37,397 bases of DNA from an uncultured Candidatus Saccharibacteria bacterium (lineage in GTDB: Bacteria > Patescibacteriota > Saccharimonadia > Saccharimonadales > Saccharimonadaceae), in the NCBI GenBank assembly GCA_947306745.1, contig CAMZHH010000009.1:1-37397 (forward strand), read 5' to 3'. Shown piece by piece: positions 15,223 to 24,432 of the stretch. Both the position numbers and the translations under genes were made by a program. Below the pieces are notes generated by a model that saw nothing but the letters and a program-made list of their open reading frames with translations, was not told the DNA's origin and searched no databases. How positions within the stretch are numbered: position 1 is the stretch's first letter; each line of letters starts with the position of its first letter.

Positions 15223-15355
15223 TACATGTGCTGAACAGTCTTAATGGGCTGATGTACTGCTGGGGGATCGGGAAATTTAATTTAGCAAAGTAAAAATAAA
15301 TATATTAAAAATCATTAATTAATTAATTGGGAGACTTCTAGCAAAAGCTTAGACT

Positions 15356-17113
15356 ATGTTTAAACTTTTAAAAAATTTATATAAAAAAGATTATATCTTT
15401 ATCGCTTTAGCAATTCTATTTATCGCTGGCCAGGTTGGCCTCGAATTAAAGATGCCGGAATACATGTCCGAGATCACTAAGCTCGTACAGACCGAAGGTA
15501 GCGCAATGGAAGATATCTTGCGCAACGGTGGCATGATGCTGCTCTGCGCTTTAGGTAGTTTAATTTCGACCATTATCGCAGGTTATTTTGTATCGTATGT
15601 CGGCGCCGACTTCTCATTCATTACTCGTAAAAAGATTTTCGATAAGGTTGAAAGTCTCAGTTTAAATGAGGTCAAAAAGTTTTCGACTTCTTCCCTGATT
15701 ACGCGCACTACAAACGATATCACTCAAGCTCGCATGTTAATTACAATGGGCGCGAATATGTTAGTGCGCGCGCCGATGAGCGCAGTTTGGGCGATTGTAA
15801 AAATTCATGGTAAAAGCTGGGAGTGGAGTACCGCTACCGCTATCGCAGTCATTATTCTACTCGCGACAGTTATTACTACGATGATGATTGTAATTCCGCG
15901 CTTCAAGATTATTCAGAAATTGACCGATAAACTCAACAGCGTTACGCGCGAAAATCTCACCGGTATCCGCGTCGTACGAGCATTTAATGCCGAGAAATAT
16001 CAGGAGCACAAATTCGACAAGAGCAACACCGAGCTCGCCGATATTAACCGTTTCGTCGATCGCGTATTGAGTGTAATGTCACCAATGATGTATCTAGTCA
16101 TGAACGGTATTACTTTGACGATTTATGTAATTGGTGCATATCTGATTGGTAACTCAATGATGGCCAACAAACTAACCGTCTTTAGCGATATGGTCGTCTT
16201 CTCTTCTTATGCAATGCACGTAATTATGAGCTTCTTGATGGTAGCAATGATTTTCATGATGATTCCACGCGCGCAAGTTTCTGCCGAGCGTATCAATGAA
16301 GTGCTCGAAGAAGAAATCACGATTACCGATGGTGACTTTGATGACGAAACGGCCGAAAAAGGTACCGTTGAATTTCGCAATGTATCTTTCAAATATCCCG
16401 ATGCCGAAGAATATCTACTTCGCAATATTTCATTTAAAGCCGAAAAGGGCCAAACGGTCGCTTTTATCGGTTCGACTGGTTCTGGTAAGTCTACCTTGAT
16501 TAATCTAGTACCGCGTTTCTATGACGCAACTGACGGCGAAGTCTTTATCGATGGCGTAAATGTTAAAGATTACAAGCAAAAAGCACTACGTCGTAAACTA
16601 GGTTATATTCCACAAAAGGCCGTAATTTTTAGTGGCACCGTTGCAAGTAATATTTCTTATGGTGACAGTGGTAACGGTAAGCCGAGCGAGCGTCAAATTC
16701 AAACTGCCGCCAAAGTTGCGCAAGCCAAGAATTTCATCGAAAAGCTTGATAAGCAATATAATTCACATGTTGCGCAATCTGGTACTAACTTATCTGGTGG
16801 CCAGAAGCAGCGTCTAGCCATCGCCCGTGCGATTGCGCGCAATCCGGAAATCTATATTTTCGATGATAGCTTCTCGGCACTCGACTATAAAACTGACGCC
16901 GCCTTGCGCCAGGCTCTAAAAGATTACACCAAGGACGCTACGAGCCTAATCGTCGCTCAGCGCATTGGTACCATCATGCACGCCGATCAGATTATTGTAC
17001 TCGATAAGGGCGAATGTGTTGGATATGGTACACATAAAGAACTAATGAAGAATTGCGAGGTTTATAAAGAAATTGCACTCTCGCAGTTAACGAAGGAGGA
17101 GCTCAATGTTTAA
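15356..17113 (+). CDS. Heterodimeric ABC exporter subunit, BmrC-like, degenerate ATP site
   Basis: This 585-residue half-transporter has six membrane helices (about residues 15-310) followed by an ATPase domain: Walker A GSTGSGKST at about 372-380, signature LSGGQKQR at about 479, and Walker B IYIFDDSFSALD at about 500. The residue after the Walker B Asp is Asp, not the catalytic Glu, the mark of the degenerate site in heterodimeric multidrug exporters such as BmrCD, LmrCD and TM287/288. The next gene overlaps by 8 nt and supplies a canonical Glu. Together they should export drugs, lipids or peptides. The ATG has no close ribosome binding site; GGGAGA lies about 22 nt upstream. Its length matches what I recall for B. 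subtilis BmrC. Confidence 0.92.
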   Translation: MFKLLKNLYKKDYIFIALAILFIAGQVGLELKMPEYMSEITKLVQTEGSAMEDILRNGGMMLLCALGSLISTIIAGYFVSYVGADFSFITRKKIFDKVESLSLNEVKKFSTSSLITRTTNDITQARMLITMGANMLVRAPMSAVWAIVKIHGKSWEWSTATAIAVIILLATVITTMMIVIPRFKIIQKLTDKLNSVTRENLTGIRVVRAFNAEKYQEHKFDKSNTELADINRFVDRVLSVMSPMMYLVMNGITLTIYVIGAYLIGNSMMANKLTVFSDMVVFSSYAMHVIMSFLMVAMIFMMIPRAQVSAERINEVLEEEITITDGDFDDETAEKGTVEFRNVSFKYPDAEEYLLRNISFKAEKGQTVAFIGSTGSGKSTLINLVPRFYDATDGEVFIDGVNVKDYKQKALRRKLGYIPQKAVIFSGTVASNISYGDSGNGKPSERQIQTAAKVAQAKNFIEKLDKQYNSHVAQSGTNLSGGQKQRLAIARAIARNPEIYIFDDSFSALDYKTDAALRQALKDYTKDATSLIVAQRIGTIMHADQIIVLDKGECVGYGTHKELMKNCEVYKEIALSQLTKEELNV

Positions 17114-19136
17114 CGGTGGCGGCCACGGCGGTCGTGGCAAAGATATGGGCAAAGCCAAGGATTTTGGCAAGTCTATCAAGCGCATGTTGAGCGAAATGAA
17201 GGGCTTCTATGTCGCAATTGTTTTTGCAATCTTCCTTTCAGTTGGTGGCTCGATTTTATCGGTCGTAGCACCAGATATCTTAGCGCAAATTACCGACGAA
17301 ATTTCAGCCGGTATCATGATAGATAATGAGAAAATGGCCAACATCTTCTCGGAAGTCATGAAAGATCCGATGAACGAAAGCGTTATTGACGGCCAGACGA
17401 TTACCGTTGAGGACAAAATGGAGCTCGCTAAGCTCTCTAATGAGTATGTCAATAAAGCCTATGAATCGAACGGCGACAACCGCGCCGCAATTGCGACGCA
17501 ACTTTATGCCGCGATTGATAAGATGCCAGAATCGGTTCAAAACTTAATTCGCCCGCAAATGAATTATGAAGCGATTAGCGTATTGGCATTCACGATGATT
17601 TGTTTATACCTAGCCTCCGCTTTTCTCGAATTTCTCGAAGGTTGGGTGATGGCACGTGTTACATCTGGTTTTGCGCGCAATTTACGCAATCGCATTTCGC
17701 ACAAGATTAACAAGTTACCATTAAAGTATTTTGATAAGCATCAAATCGGCGACGTCTTGTCGCGCGTCACAAACGATGTAGACTCGGTCGCAAGTAGCCT
17801 TGATAACTCTTTCGGTACCATTATCGGCGAAGGATCATTGTTGCTCGGCGCCGTCGTAATGATGTTCTGGACGAACTGGATTTTAGCGCTAGTCGCAATC
17901 GTCTCTAGCTTGCTCGGCTTCATCTTCGTAGCTATTATCCTATCCAAGTCGCAGAAATATTTTACTGATCGTCAGGTCGAGCTAGGCAACATGAACTCAC
18001 ACATCGAGGAGGTTTATTCTGGTATCGCGGTTGTTAAAGCCTATGATGGCAAATCTACCGCCGATCAGAAATTCGATCGCATCAATAAGAAAATCCACAC
18101 TGCCAACCAACGTAGCCAATTCCTCTCTGGCATGATGCACCCATTCATGGCCTTCGTGGGTAACTTTGGTTACGTAGCAGTCTGTGTAACCGGCGCACTT
18201 CTCACGATGAACGGCGCAATTAGCTTTGGTATTATCGTGGCATTTATCTCTTATGTACGTTTATTCTCTTCACCACTTTCCCGCATCGCACAGGCGATTG
18301 GTGGTTTACAGCCAGCCGCCGCTTCAAGCGAGCGTGTATTTGAATTTATCGACGAAGAAGAGATGCCGAGCGAACGTGGCCTAACTGCGCATATCGACAA
18401 AGATAACGTCCGCGGCGATATTGAATTCGACCATGTAAAGTTTGGTTATAGCGACGAGAAATTAACTATTAAGGATTTTTCAGCCAAAGCCAAAGCTGGC
18501 CAAAAAATCGCAATCGTCGGCCCAACTGGCGCTGGTAAGACTACCATGGTGAACTTATTGATGAAGTTCTATGATATTAAATCTGGCGATATTCGTATTG
18601 ATGGTAAGTCCACCAAAGAAATGACACGTGAAGAAATCCATTCCCTATTCACGATGGTATTACAGGATACCTGGATGTTTAGTGGTACCGTGCGCGATAA
18701 CATCGTTTATAATCATCCAAACGTCACCGACAAAGAAGTTATGAAGGTTTGCGATACAGTGGGTCTTAGCCACTTTATTAAAACTTTACCGAAAGGTCTA
18801 AAAACCGAGGTGACGGAAAGCGATTCGATTTCCGCTGGTCAGAAACAGCTAATTACGATTGCACGCGGCATGATCGAAGACGCACCTTTCTTAATTCTCG
18901 ACGAGGCAACTTCGAATGTCGATACGCGTACCGAGGAGTTAGTCCAGAAAGCGATGGATAAATTAATGGAAGGTCGCACTTCATTTATCATTGCGCACCG
19001 CCTATCGACCATTAAGAATGCCGATTTAATCCTCGTAATGAACGAAGGTAATATCATTGAGACTGGTAACCATAAGGAATTAATGGCGCAGGGCGGCTTC
19101 TACGCTGATTTGTATAATTCACAGTTTGCGCTCTAG
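17106..19136 (+). CDS. Heterodimeric ABC exporter subunit, BmrD-like
   Basis: This 676-residue partner of the preceding half-transporter starts behind AAGGAGGAG and overlaps it by 8 nt. Walker A is GPTGAGKTT (about 472-480), the signature is ISAGQKQL (about 575) instead of LSGGQ, and Walker B is LILDEATSNVD with the catalytic Glu (about 601). In a dimer, its altered signature faces the Asp-bearing site of the partner, so one ATP site is doubly degenerate and the other intact. Between the first two helices (about residues 60-150) lies an acidic stretch of some 90 residues, which should form an extracellular domain, as described for BmrD. The N-terminus is Gly/Lys-rich (GGGHGGRGK). A terminator follows the stop directly. 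The transported substrate is unknown. Confidence 0.92.
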   Translation: MFNGGGHGGRGKDMGKAKDFGKSIKRMLSEMKGFYVAIVFAIFLSVGGSILSVVAPDILAQITDEISAGIMIDNEKMANIFSEVMKDPMNESVIDGQTITVEDKMELAKLSNEYVNKAYESNGDNRAAIATQLYAAIDKMPESVQNLIRPQMNYEAISVLAFTMICLYLASAFLEFLEGWVMARVTSGFARNLRNRISHKINKLPLKYFDKHQIGDVLSRVTNDVDSVASSLDNSFGTIIGEGSLLLGAVVMMFWTNWILALVAIVSSLLGFIFVAIILSKSQKYFTDRQVELGNMNSHIEEVYSGIAVVKAYDGKSTADQKFDRINKKIHTANQRSQFLSGMMHPFMAFVGNFGYVAVCVTGALLTMNGAISFGIIVAFISYVRLFSSPLSRIAQAIGGLQPAAASSERVFEFIDEEEMPSERGLTAHIDKDNVRGDIEFDHVKFGYSDEKLTIKDFSAKAKAGQKIAIVGPTGAGKTTMVNLLMKFYDIKSGDIRIDGKSTKEMTREEIHSLFTMVLQDTWMFSGTVRDNIVYNHPNVTDKEVMKVCDTVGLSHFIKTLPKGLKTEVTESDSISAGQKQLITIARGMIEDAPFLILDEATSNVDTRTEELVQKAMDKLMEGRTSFIIAHRLSTIKNADLILVMNEGNIIETGNHKELMAQGGFYADLYNSQFAL

Positions 19137-19144
19137 AAAACGAG

Positions 19145-19176
19145 AAAACCGCCAGCTGCAATGCCGGCGGTTTTTT
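19145..19176 (+). terminator. Terminator of the ABC exporter operon
   Basis: AAAACCGCC pairs with GGCGGTTTT and is followed by the rest of a T6 run on the plus strand. The convergent orphan gene ends just beyond. Confidence 0.8.
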
Positions 19177-19180
19177 GTGC

Positions 19181-19786
19181 TTAGATGTACTCCCAATCCT
19201 CTTTGATGTTCGCTGAAATTCCTGCGAGTGGGGTCGTATCATCGCCACGAGCAGCCATGATTTCTTGAACCCCATCACGAGTAACAAGATAGAAGTAGTC
19301 ATACGGTGTAAACGACTCGAGCTCTCGGCGACGTTGGATCACGATGATCGCTGGAACTCGGACGCGCAAGAAGATATTGTCGCAACAACGTTCTCCTTGC
19401 TTGTCGTACCCTCCTCCAGAAAGCACCTCCACGCGATTGCGGTCGCAATTACGCACTAGCACCGCATCGGTACGTGTGTATAGGTCTGCTTTCGGATTCA
19501 CCGTATATAGGTCGAGTGTGATCGACGAGTATCTTGATGGAGTCCTCGTTGAGCGTGCGCTAACATAATAGCCACTGTAGTAGCTATATTCCAAGACCGT
19601 GAGGCCTGGCTCCACACCACAATCATAGTCACTGGGACCAAGTTTGCGCATAATTCCTTTGCTGACATCCATCGGTGCCTCACGATGACCGCGGCCAGAG
19701 GTGCGGCAGCGACGATGAATCATTCCAGAATTATAGTCACAATAACTCCCCGAAATACGCGTTGGCGTATTGAAGTAAATTGGCAT
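19181..19786 (-). CDS. Orphan soluble protein of unknown function
   Basis: I do not recognise this 201-residue protein. It has no signal peptide or membrane helix. It is rich in Arg and Tyr, has several Cys (SYCDYN, HRRCRT, YDCGVE, VRNCDR, ERCCDN) and a Gly-rich turn (LSGGGYDKQGE). The C-terminal half alternates hydrophobic and polar residues (FLRVRVPAIIVIQRR, YDYFYLVTRDG), suggesting beta strands. The ATG is preceded by AAAGGGGG at 4-nt spacing. Its promoter is TTGACA-N17-TAAATT, and its leader holds a nested inverted repeat just upstream of the ribosome binding site, so expression may be controlled at the RNA or operator level. It shares an intergenic region with the exporter operon, but a functional link is not shown. 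Confidence 0.72.
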   Translation of the reverse strand: MPIYFNTPTRISGSYCDYNSGMIHRRCRTSGRGHREAPMDVSKGIMRKLGPSDYDCGVEPGLTVLEYSYYSGYYVSARSTRTPSRYSSITLDLYTVNPKADLYTRTDAVLVRNCDRNRVEVLSGGGYDKQGERCCDNIFLRVRVPAIIVIQRRRELESFTPYDYFYLVTRDGVQEIMAARGDDTTPLAGISANIKEDWEYI

Positions 19787-19804
19787 ATTGCCCCCTTTCT
19801 GCCA

Positions 19805-19845
19805 ATCCGTTCAATGGATCTAAAGCGCTTTAAAGTACAACGGAT
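19805..19845 (-). repeat. Nested inverted repeat in the leader of the orphan gene
   Basis: ATCCGTT (19805-19811) pairs with AACGGAT (19839-19845), enclosing the perfect palindrome TAAAGCGCTTTA (19821-19832). It lies between the promoter and the ribosome binding site of the gene ending at 19181. It may be an RNA hairpin or a repressor operator. Confidence 0.6.
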
Positions 19846-19866
19846 AGTAATCCGCGTGCAATATAT

Positions 19867-19895
19867 AATTTATCATAATTTACGCCTTTTGTCAA
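19867..19895 (-). promoter_or_regulatory. Promoter of the orphan gene at 19181-19786
   Basis: On the minus strand TTGACA (19890-19895), a 17-nt spacer and TAAATT (19867-19872) predict a leader of about 74 nt. Confidence 0.6.
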
Positions 19896-19920
19896 TGGCG
19901 CTAGCGGTATTGACATATGT

Positions 19921-20472
19921 TTAGTATATTGTGAAAAGTAATGCTTCCCCACATTCGTTCACTTCGCCGTCTTTATATAAGCTGAGCTCGTAACCGTAAT
20001 TGACGGAGCGGCTTTTCCAATCGCCGTCGCCACTATGACGGCTAACGATAGCATGGTCATCACTAAGCTCAGTAATCTCGATCCAAGCTTCGTCTTTATT
20101 ATTCGTATGGCCATTAGGGCCAAACATGTCGCCAACTTGGACGCCGTAGTTGCGGAAGTCGATTTGCTCGTCCGTAAAGCCGACGCCGTCTTTTTCGGTG
20201 CAGCCATAAAAGTAGCGAACCGAATGCTGTGCACCTAACATAGATGGATCGTAGATGTGAAAGATTTTCCAAACCGCCACACCTGCCAAAGCTAGCACCA
20301 CCACCAACGCTAAATAATGATACCAACGTGGGCCGTCTGGTGCGGTTAGCTTCGTGTGTGCTTTTGTCGCCGTTTCAGTATTTTTTACAACATTAGCATT
20401 TTTTGCGGTTTTATCTGTTTTTGTAATTTTTACAACGTTTTTTGATGGTTTAGTAGTTGATTTTTCTGACAT
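19921..20472 (-). CDS. Single-pass membrane protein of unknown function
   Basis: I do not recognise this 183-residue protein. A Lys/Thr-rich cytosolic N-terminus of about 48 residues is followed by one hydrophobic helix (YHYLALVVVLALAGVAVW, about 51-68) and an extracytoplasmic domain of about 115 residues. The outer domain contains YFYGCTEKDGVGFTDEQ, a Gly/Asp-rich VGDMFGPNGHTNN stretch and a second Cys near the end (NECGEA). The two cysteines could form a disulphide. There is no lipobox. AAGGA lies 7 nt before the ATG. It diverges from the GT4 gene but has no stated role in glucan metabolism. It could be a small surface-exposed anchor protein typical of this phylum (inference). Confidence 0.72.
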   Translation of the reverse strand: MSEKSTTKPSKNVVKITKTDKTAKNANVVKNTETATKAHTKLTAPDGPRWYHYLALVVVLALAGVAVWKIFHIYDPSMLGAQHSVRYFYGCTEKDGVGFTDEQIDFRNYGVQVGDMFGPNGHTNNKDEAWIEITELSDDHAIVSRHSGDGDWKSRSVNYGYELSLYKDGEVNECGEALLFTIY

Positions 20473-20577
20473 AGGATTTCCTTATCTGTATCTTTTCCAC
20501 ATTTTACAAAAAAAGTCCTAAAAATACCACGCATTTTGCTTGTGTTTTTGAAGTATAAGGACTAAACTAAAAAGTAG

Positions 20578-21798
20578 ATGAAAATTTTAATGTTAGGGTG
20601 GGAGCTACCACCACACAACAGCGGTGGACTTGGAGTAGCTTGCTTGAATTTGTCGAAGAGTTTGGCAAAAATGGGCGCTGACATTGATTTTGTCGTTCCA
20701 TACAAAGCCGATCACCATATCGACTATATGAACGTCATCTCTGCAACTCCTATGAGTCCTGAATTCCTTTATGGTGGCGGCAACGCTTATTCTTCCAAGA
20801 CCGTAGAAGACAAAAACTGCATTTGCCCACAGGGTCGTCCTTGCTCGATTCGCGATATTCAGCGCGATTATTGCAAGTTTGTTGAGCAGTACCTAATGCA
20901 ATTTAAGCCAGATCTCGTACATGCACATGACTGGTTGACTTATGAGGCTGGTATTTTGGCAAAGAAAAACTATGGCATTCCGCTAGTCGCACACGTACAT
21001 GCGACCGAGTTTGATCGCGGTGGCGAAAATGGCGGCAATCCACTAATTCATCAGATTGAGTATGAAGGTTTAGTCTGGGCTGATAAGATTATTGCAGTTA
21101 GCCAGGCTACGAAGAATATCATTGTCGAGAAATATGGTATTCCACCGAGCAAGATCGATGTCGCTTATAACGGCTTCGACGCACCAAGCGACGACTACCA
21201 TTACGATGGTTCAAGCTATCAGTACATTGAAGGCTTGAAGGAAAAAGGTTACACGATTGTTTCGACGGTAGGTCGCTTCACCTTGCAGAAAGGCCTCTTC
21301 CATCTTATGCGTGCAGCCGCACGTGCGGTCAGCATTCATCCAAAGATGATTTTCCTCTTTGCTGGTGATGGCGAGCAGAAAGACGAACTTATGCGCATGT
21401 CGGCTGAGCTTGGTATTTCTTCGAATGTTATCTTTACCGGCTTTATTCGCGGTAAACAATTACGCGACATCTATAGTATTTCTGATGTCTTCGTAATGTC
21501 TTCCGTATCTGAACCATTTGGTCTAACTGCTCTCGAAGCAGCGCACCATGGCAATGCTTTGATTATCACGAAACAATCTGGCGTCGGCGAAGTTTTGAAT
21601 TCGATCGTTCGCTATGATTTCTGGGATGAAGATAAGTTAGCAGGAGCACTCGTAAACATCGCCGAGAGCCCAGCCCTAACGAGCACTTTAAGAGATGGTG
21701 TACGCCGTGAATACGCTCGCATCTCTTGGGACGACGTTGCGGCAAAGTGCATTCAGGTGTATGATGAAGTAAGCAAACATAAAAGAAACCGATTCTAA
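20578..21798 (+). CDS. GT4/GT5-type glycosyltransferase, glycogen-synthase-like
   Basis: The 406-residue protein has the GT-B fold. The N-terminus MKILMLGWELPPHNSGGLG resembles the sugar-nucleotide loop of glycogen and starch synthases. AHDWL and HVHATEFDR occur at about 115-145, the second domain begins with VSTVGRFTLQKG, and the E-X7-E-type site is EPFGLTALEA near 315. It is probably a retaining cytosolic transferase. A GH57 enzyme follows 17 nt downstream, a pair that usually belongs to alpha-glucan (glycogen-like) synthesis and remodelling. CICPQGRPCS at about 82 gives an unusual Cys cluster. The start has no strong ribosome binding site; TATAAG lies about 20 nt upstream. The acceptor and the sugar donor cannot be read from sequence. 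Confidence 0.88.
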   Translation: MKILMLGWELPPHNSGGLGVACLNLSKSLAKMGADIDFVVPYKADHHIDYMNVISATPMSPEFLYGGGNAYSSKTVEDKNCICPQGRPCSIRDIQRDYCKFVEQYLMQFKPDLVHAHDWLTYEAGILAKKNYGIPLVAHVHATEFDRGGENGGNPLIHQIEYEGLVWADKIIAVSQATKNIIVEKYGIPPSKIDVAYNGFDAPSDDYHYDGSSYQYIEGLKEKGYTIVSTVGRFTLQKGLFHLMRAAARAVSIHPKMIFLFAGDGEQKDELMRMSAELGISSNVIFTGFIRGKQLRDIYSISDVFVMSSVSEPFGLTALEAAHHGNALIITKQSGVGEVLNSIVRYDFWDEDKLAGALVNIAESPALTSTLRDGVRREYARISWDDVAAKCIQVYDEVSKHKRNRF

Positions 21799-21815
21799 GT
21801 GGAGGAGACGCTAGA

Positions 21816-23063
21816 GTGAAATCGATTGTTTTGTATCTGCATATGCATCAGCCACGTCGCTTGAAGCATTACAATATCTTCTCTGTTGGGTATGATCACG
21901 AGTATTGGACGGAAAAAGACTGGTTCGCCGGTACGAACAACGAACGCATTTTCAAGAAGGTTACCGAGAAATCTTACCGCCCGATGTTGGAGCGTCTTGA
22001 AAAATTAATTAACACTTATCCTGGTTTCAAATTCTCTATTTCTCTTACTGGCTCCTTTATGGAACAAGCTGAAGAGTGGGCTCCTGACATTATCGAATCA
22101 TTGCAACGCCTCGCTAAGACTGGTCGCATGGAAATTGTGGCGGAGACTTATTATCATTCCCTCGCCTTTTTCTATGATCAAGAAGAATTTGCCGAGCAAG
22201 TACGCATCCACCAAGACCGCGTACGTGAATTGTTTGGTGTAGAGACGAAGATTTTCCGCAATACCGAGTTTAGCTACAATAACGATTTGGCACGTTGGGC
22301 AGAGGATTATGGATTCAAAGGCGTCTTGGCTGAAGGTTGGGATAAGGTGCTCGGCGAACGTAGCCCAAATTACGTTTACCGCCCAGAAGGTTGTCACAAC
22401 ATCAAACTGCTGACTAAGAATTACAAGCGCTCTGACGATATCGCCTTCCGCTTCTCGGATAAGACTTGGGATGAATGGCCGCTCACGATTGATAAATATA
22501 TCCGTTGGCTCGATGAAGATGCCGAAAAAGGTCCGTTGCTCAACCTATTTATGGACTTCGAGACCTTCGGTGAGAATATTTGGAAAGATACTGGCATCTT
22601 TGAATTCTTCGAAACGCTAGTTAGCCGTTGGACCAAAGAAGATGATAAAAACTTCCTCACTATTTCTGAAGCCTGCGATTCAATGGAGCCGAAAGATGAG
22701 ATTTCTATGCCATGGACTGTTACTTGGGCTGACAGCGAGCGTGATTTGACTGCTTGGCTTGGTAATTCCATGCAACATGAAGCTATGAAGAATCTTTATG
22801 ATTTGAAGCCAGAAATCATGGCTACCAACGACAAAGATTTGATTGAAGATTGGCGCCGCTTGCAAACGTCCGATTTGGTTTATTACATGTGCACGAAGTA
22901 TTTCAATGACGGTGACGTACACGCCTACTTCTCGCCTTACGATTCTCCGTTTGACGCATTCCTTTACTACATGAATGTTATGCGCGACGTTCGTATGCGG
23001 ATTGACTCGCATAAGAAGAAACCGGACCTCGAAGTTAAAGGCACAACACTTGCAGAGAAATAA
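21816..23063 (+). CDS. GH57 family alpha-glucan enzyme
   Basis: The 415-residue protein has the GH57 conserved regions in order: HQP at 11-13, GRMEIVAETYYH at about 103-114, NTEFSY with the nucleophile Glu151, and MDFETFGE with the acid/base Asp247. The family includes alpha-amylases, 4-alpha-glucanotransferases and branching enzymes. The short length and lack of a signal peptide point to an intracellular amylase or transferase acting on the product of the preceding glycosyltransferase. The start is GTG at 21816 behind GGAGGAG. The short C-terminal region (residues 290-415) is helical. A symmetrical terminator follows the stop and also serves the convergent murD operon. Confidence 0.9.
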   Translation: MKSIVLYLHMHQPRRLKHYNIFSVGYDHEYWTEKDWFAGTNNERIFKKVTEKSYRPMLERLEKLINTYPGFKFSISLTGSFMEQAEEWAPDIIESLQRLAKTGRMEIVAETYYHSLAFFYDQEEFAEQVRIHQDRVRELFGVETKIFRNTEFSYNNDLARWAEDYGFKGVLAEGWDKVLGERSPNYVYRPEGCHNIKLLTKNYKRSDDIAFRFSDKTWDEWPLTIDKYIRWLDEDAEKGPLLNLFMDFETFGENIWKDTGIFEFFETLVSRWTKEDDKNFLTISEACDSMEPKDEISMPWTVTWADSERDLTAWLGNSMQHEAMKNLYDLKPEIMATNDKDLIEDWRRLQTSDLVYYMCTKYFNDGDVHAYFSPYDSPFDAFLYYMNVMRDVRMRIDSHKKKPDLEVKGTTLAEK

Positions 23064-23092
23064 AAAAATCCCCCTTACGGGGGAATTTTTTA
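23063..23092. terminator. Bidirectional terminator between the GH57 gene and murD
   Basis: CCCCC-TTAC-GGGGG is flanked by A-rich sequence on the left and a T6 run on the right, so it can stop transcription from both sides. Confidence 0.85.
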
Positions 23093-24424
23093 TTGATTGA
23101 TTTCTGCAACTAATTTCTTGAATTCGTCACCGCGATCTTCGAATTTTGCATATTGATCCCAAGAAGCGCAGGCTGGTGATAATAGAACAATATCGCCAGA
23201 AGCTTGGAGATCTTTGACCGCATGCATAGCTTCAGTTAGAGTGTCGCGCACTTCGCATTGAATGCCGAGGTCTTTTGCAAAATCCGCAATGCGGTTCTTA
23301 GTTTCGCCGTAGGCAACAATGGCTTTAACATGTCCCATCGAATCCTTTAAATCATAGAACGAATGGCCACGGTCAGTACCACCAAGGAGCAATATAGTTG
23401 GCTCATTAAACGACTGCAAAGCGATATTCGTCGAGACGCAGTTGGTTGCCTTTGAATCGTTATAGTATTTTACGCCATGATGCTCAGCTACGAATTCTAG
23501 ACGATGTTCAACACCCTTAAACTCAGCAAGCACCTTACGGATGGAGGCATTGCTAATGCCGAATACTTTGACGGCCGCGATGGCGCCACAGATGTTTTCG
23601 TAATTATGCTTACCTTTGAGTAGGATATCTTTCAGCTCAACGACTTCTTCTCCGTCGTAATAAATGGCACGCTCATCGAAATAGCATTTATCTAGATTAT
23701 TGCTACCATAATAAATCTTCTGGCTTGGGATATCTTCGGCAATCTTAAGCGATTCTTCATTATTCGTGTTTAAAATTGCGATATCTTCAGCGGTATGATT
23801 ATTAAAGATGCGATGCTTGATAGCTTTATAGCGGTCATAGGAGTCATGAAAATCGAGATGTGTAGGCGTAATATTCGTAATCACGCTCACATTGGTCTTA
23901 AATTTATACATATCACAAAGCTGATGATCGCTAATTTCAAGTGCTAGAATCGTACTTGGTTTGATGTCGTTGATATAGTGCGACAATGGCGTGCCGATAT
24001 TACCGCCGAGAATTACATCGTCTTTTTCTTGAATTAAGAAATTATATACCAAGTTGATGGTAGTAGTTTTACCGTTACTGCCAGTTACGCCAATAATTTG
24101 CGCCTCATGGTTCATAAATTGATAAGCGACCTCGAGCTCGTTCACGATAGGAATGTTAAGCTCACGCGCAAGGTTTAGAAGCGGGTGACTATATTTAATG
24201 CCAGGATTCTTTACGATAAGGTCGAAAGACTCATTAAGTAACTTCGATGGATCGTCAGTAATCTCGACGCGCACATTTAAATCTTTCAACTCCGCAACAT
24301 GCTCGGCATCCTGCTCAACGGCATCCGTTACGATAATTTCGTTATTGTAATGGCTGAGTAGCTTTGCGACTTCGTAGCCGCTACGTGCCATACCAAAGAC
24401 AAGTACTTTAATATTTTGATACAT
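23090..24424 (-). CDS. murD: UDP-N-acetylmuramoyl-L-alanine--D-glutamate ligase
   Basis: MurD adds D-glutamate to UDP-MurNAc-L-Ala in the cytosol in an ATP-dependent step of peptidoglycan synthesis. The N-terminal Rossmann domain starts VLVFGMARSGYEVAKLL. The ATP loop is GVTGSNGKTTT at about 109-119, and the Mur-ligase THLDFH block and KYYNDSKATN follow, with a C-terminal domain containing LLLGGTDRG. The frame is open to 24454, but the ATG at 24424 is preceded by AAGGAGG and matches the family N-terminus, giving 444 residues. It is the last gene of an operon with pta, an orphan membrane protein and an acyltransferase; the spacing to pta is 8 nt. Placement with an envelope acyltransferase suggests a wall-related unit. 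Confidence 0.94.
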   Translation of the reverse strand: MYQNIKVLVFGMARSGYEVAKLLSHYNNEIIVTDAVEQDAEHVAELKDLNVRVEITDDPSKLLNESFDLIVKNPGIKYSHPLLNLARELNIPIVNELEVAYQFMNHEAQIIGVTGSNGKTTTINLVYNFLIQEKDDVILGGNIGTPLSHYINDIKPSTILALEISDHQLCDMYKFKTNVSVITNITPTHLDFHDSYDRYKAIKHRIFNNHTAEDIAILNTNNEESLKIAEDIPSQKIYYGSNNLDKCYFDERAIYYDGEEVVELKDILLKGKHNYENICGAIAAVKVFGISNASIRKVLAEFKGVEHRLEFVAEHHGVKYYNDSKATNCVSTNIALQSFNEPTILLLGGTDRGHSFYDLKDSMGHVKAIVAYGETKNRIADFAKDLGIQCEVRDTLTEAMHAVKDLQASGDIVLLSPACASWDQYAKFEDRGDEFKKLVAEINQ

Positions 24425-24432
24425 AAGCCTCC

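Noticed and set aside
20514-20563. AGTCCT/AGGACT inverted repeat between the divergent genes at 20472 and 20578.
   Set aside because: Only six base pairs with a long AT-rich gap, which can arise by chance; no second copy was noticed.
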